From UBA3210 sp963623095 (GTDB lineage Bacteria; Bacillota_I; Bacilli_A; RFN20; CAG-449): DNA of 21,737 bases. Location of the stretch: the NCBI GenBank assembly GCA_963623095.1, contig CAVFKD010000026.1, positions 1 through 21,737 on the forward strand, given 5' to 3'. Every line of letters starts with the position of its first letter. Within the stretch, counting starts at the first letter, position 1. The notes under the pieces were generated by a model. That model made no database searches, had not been told where the DNA came from, and was given only the letters and a program-made list of their open reading frames with translations. This document shows, one piece after another, positions 21,478 through 21,737 of this stretch. The position numbers and the translations under genes were made by a program.

Positions 21478-21737
21478 ATGGAAAAAGTTCAATTATGTGA
21501 TCGACTAGGTAATATTACTAGCAAGAAAATAGGCTTTTCTTGGGTATATTTAGTTTTTGGACCTTTTTATTCTCTTATAAGAGGATATATCTTTTCTAGT
21601 CTTCTGCTTTTATTGTTAACTTATTATTTGATTCCTCTTCCAGGAATGGAATATTTAACATCTTTAATTTTAAAAATTAGTTTTATCGATGCAAATATAT
21701 TAAATTTTATATGTAAAGTTTTATTAGTATTTAGAAC
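21478..21737 (+). CDS. Small membrane protein, 3'-truncated by the window
   Basis: The frame starts at ATG 21478 after AAAGGGGA and is open to the window end. The visible 86 residues begin with a short polar segment, then KKIGFSWVYLVFGPFYSLIRGYIFSS and a hydrophobic run SLLLLLLTYYLIPLP. The pattern GFSW, FGP and RGY before a membrane helix is reminiscent of DUF2628/HrgC-like small membrane proteins of unknown role, but the match is by eye. A second hydrophobic stretch is cut by the window end. Confidence 0.75.
   Translation, partial: MEKVQLCDRLGNITSKKIGFSWVYLVFGPFYSLIRGYIFSSLLLLLLTYYLIPLPGMEYLTSLILKISFIDANILNFICKVLLVFR

Noticed and set aside
1..21737. CRISPR array, insertion sequence, phage genes or rRNA
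   Set aside because: No spaced repeats, transposase, integrase, structural phage genes or rRNA-like segments were seen, and base composition is even across the window.

Overview
The window is AT-rich chromosomal DNA from a Gram-positive-type (low-GC Firmicutes) anaerobe, probably a gut-associated member of the Bacilli such as an Erysipelotrichales or RF39-like lineage. The lineage is inference from gene order and protein style. Supporting signs are a T-box leader before ileS, the ileS-lspA-rluD and truB-ribF-rpsO gene orders, a TetR regulator, strong AAGGAGG-type ribosome binding sites and pyruvate formate-lyase fermentation. Every intact gene ends in TAA. TGG serves as Trp and no in-frame TGA is read through, so nothing here requires a recoded TGA.

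Layout. Positions 1-1074 hold the 3' part of an AAA-ATPase-like/PD-(D/E)XK-like gene broken by a frameshift. A promoter and complete T-box leader (about 1109-1372) control ileS, which overlaps lspA, which overlaps rluD (1391-5677). The rluD terminator lies inside the 3' end of a convergent minus-strand gene. That minus-strand pair (5679-6961) encodes a polyprenol/dolichol-kinase-like membrane protein and a TetR regulator. It diverges from a plus-strand isoprenoid operon, dxs-ispH-uppS (7136-10596), followed directly by a large unrecognised lipoprotein that has no ATG, GTG or TTG start for its signal peptide.

A well-formed promoter with two inverted repeats (about 12702-12766) drives a pyruvate formate-lyase operon: pflA, a small thioredoxin-like gene, pflB lacking its C-terminal glycyl-radical domain, and that domain as a separate 77-residue gene (12805-16176). 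Next come an M16C metallopeptidase on its own (16291-19173), then truB-ribF (19253-21003). rpsO follows with its own promoter and a leader that folds into a compact three-way junction, and last a truncated small membrane protein.

How the genes work together. The MEP-pathway enzymes Dxs and IspH bracket precursor synthesis, and UppS makes the undecaprenyl carrier for cell wall synthesis. The adjacent kinase-like protein may phosphorylate a prenol. LspA would process lipoproteins such as the one after uppS. The pfl operon makes acetyl-CoA and formate from pyruvate without oxygen. The most notable system is the split pyruvate formate-lyase with a thioredoxin-like protein inside its operon. The rpsO leader junction and the terminator embedded in a conserved coding motif are the next most interesting signals.
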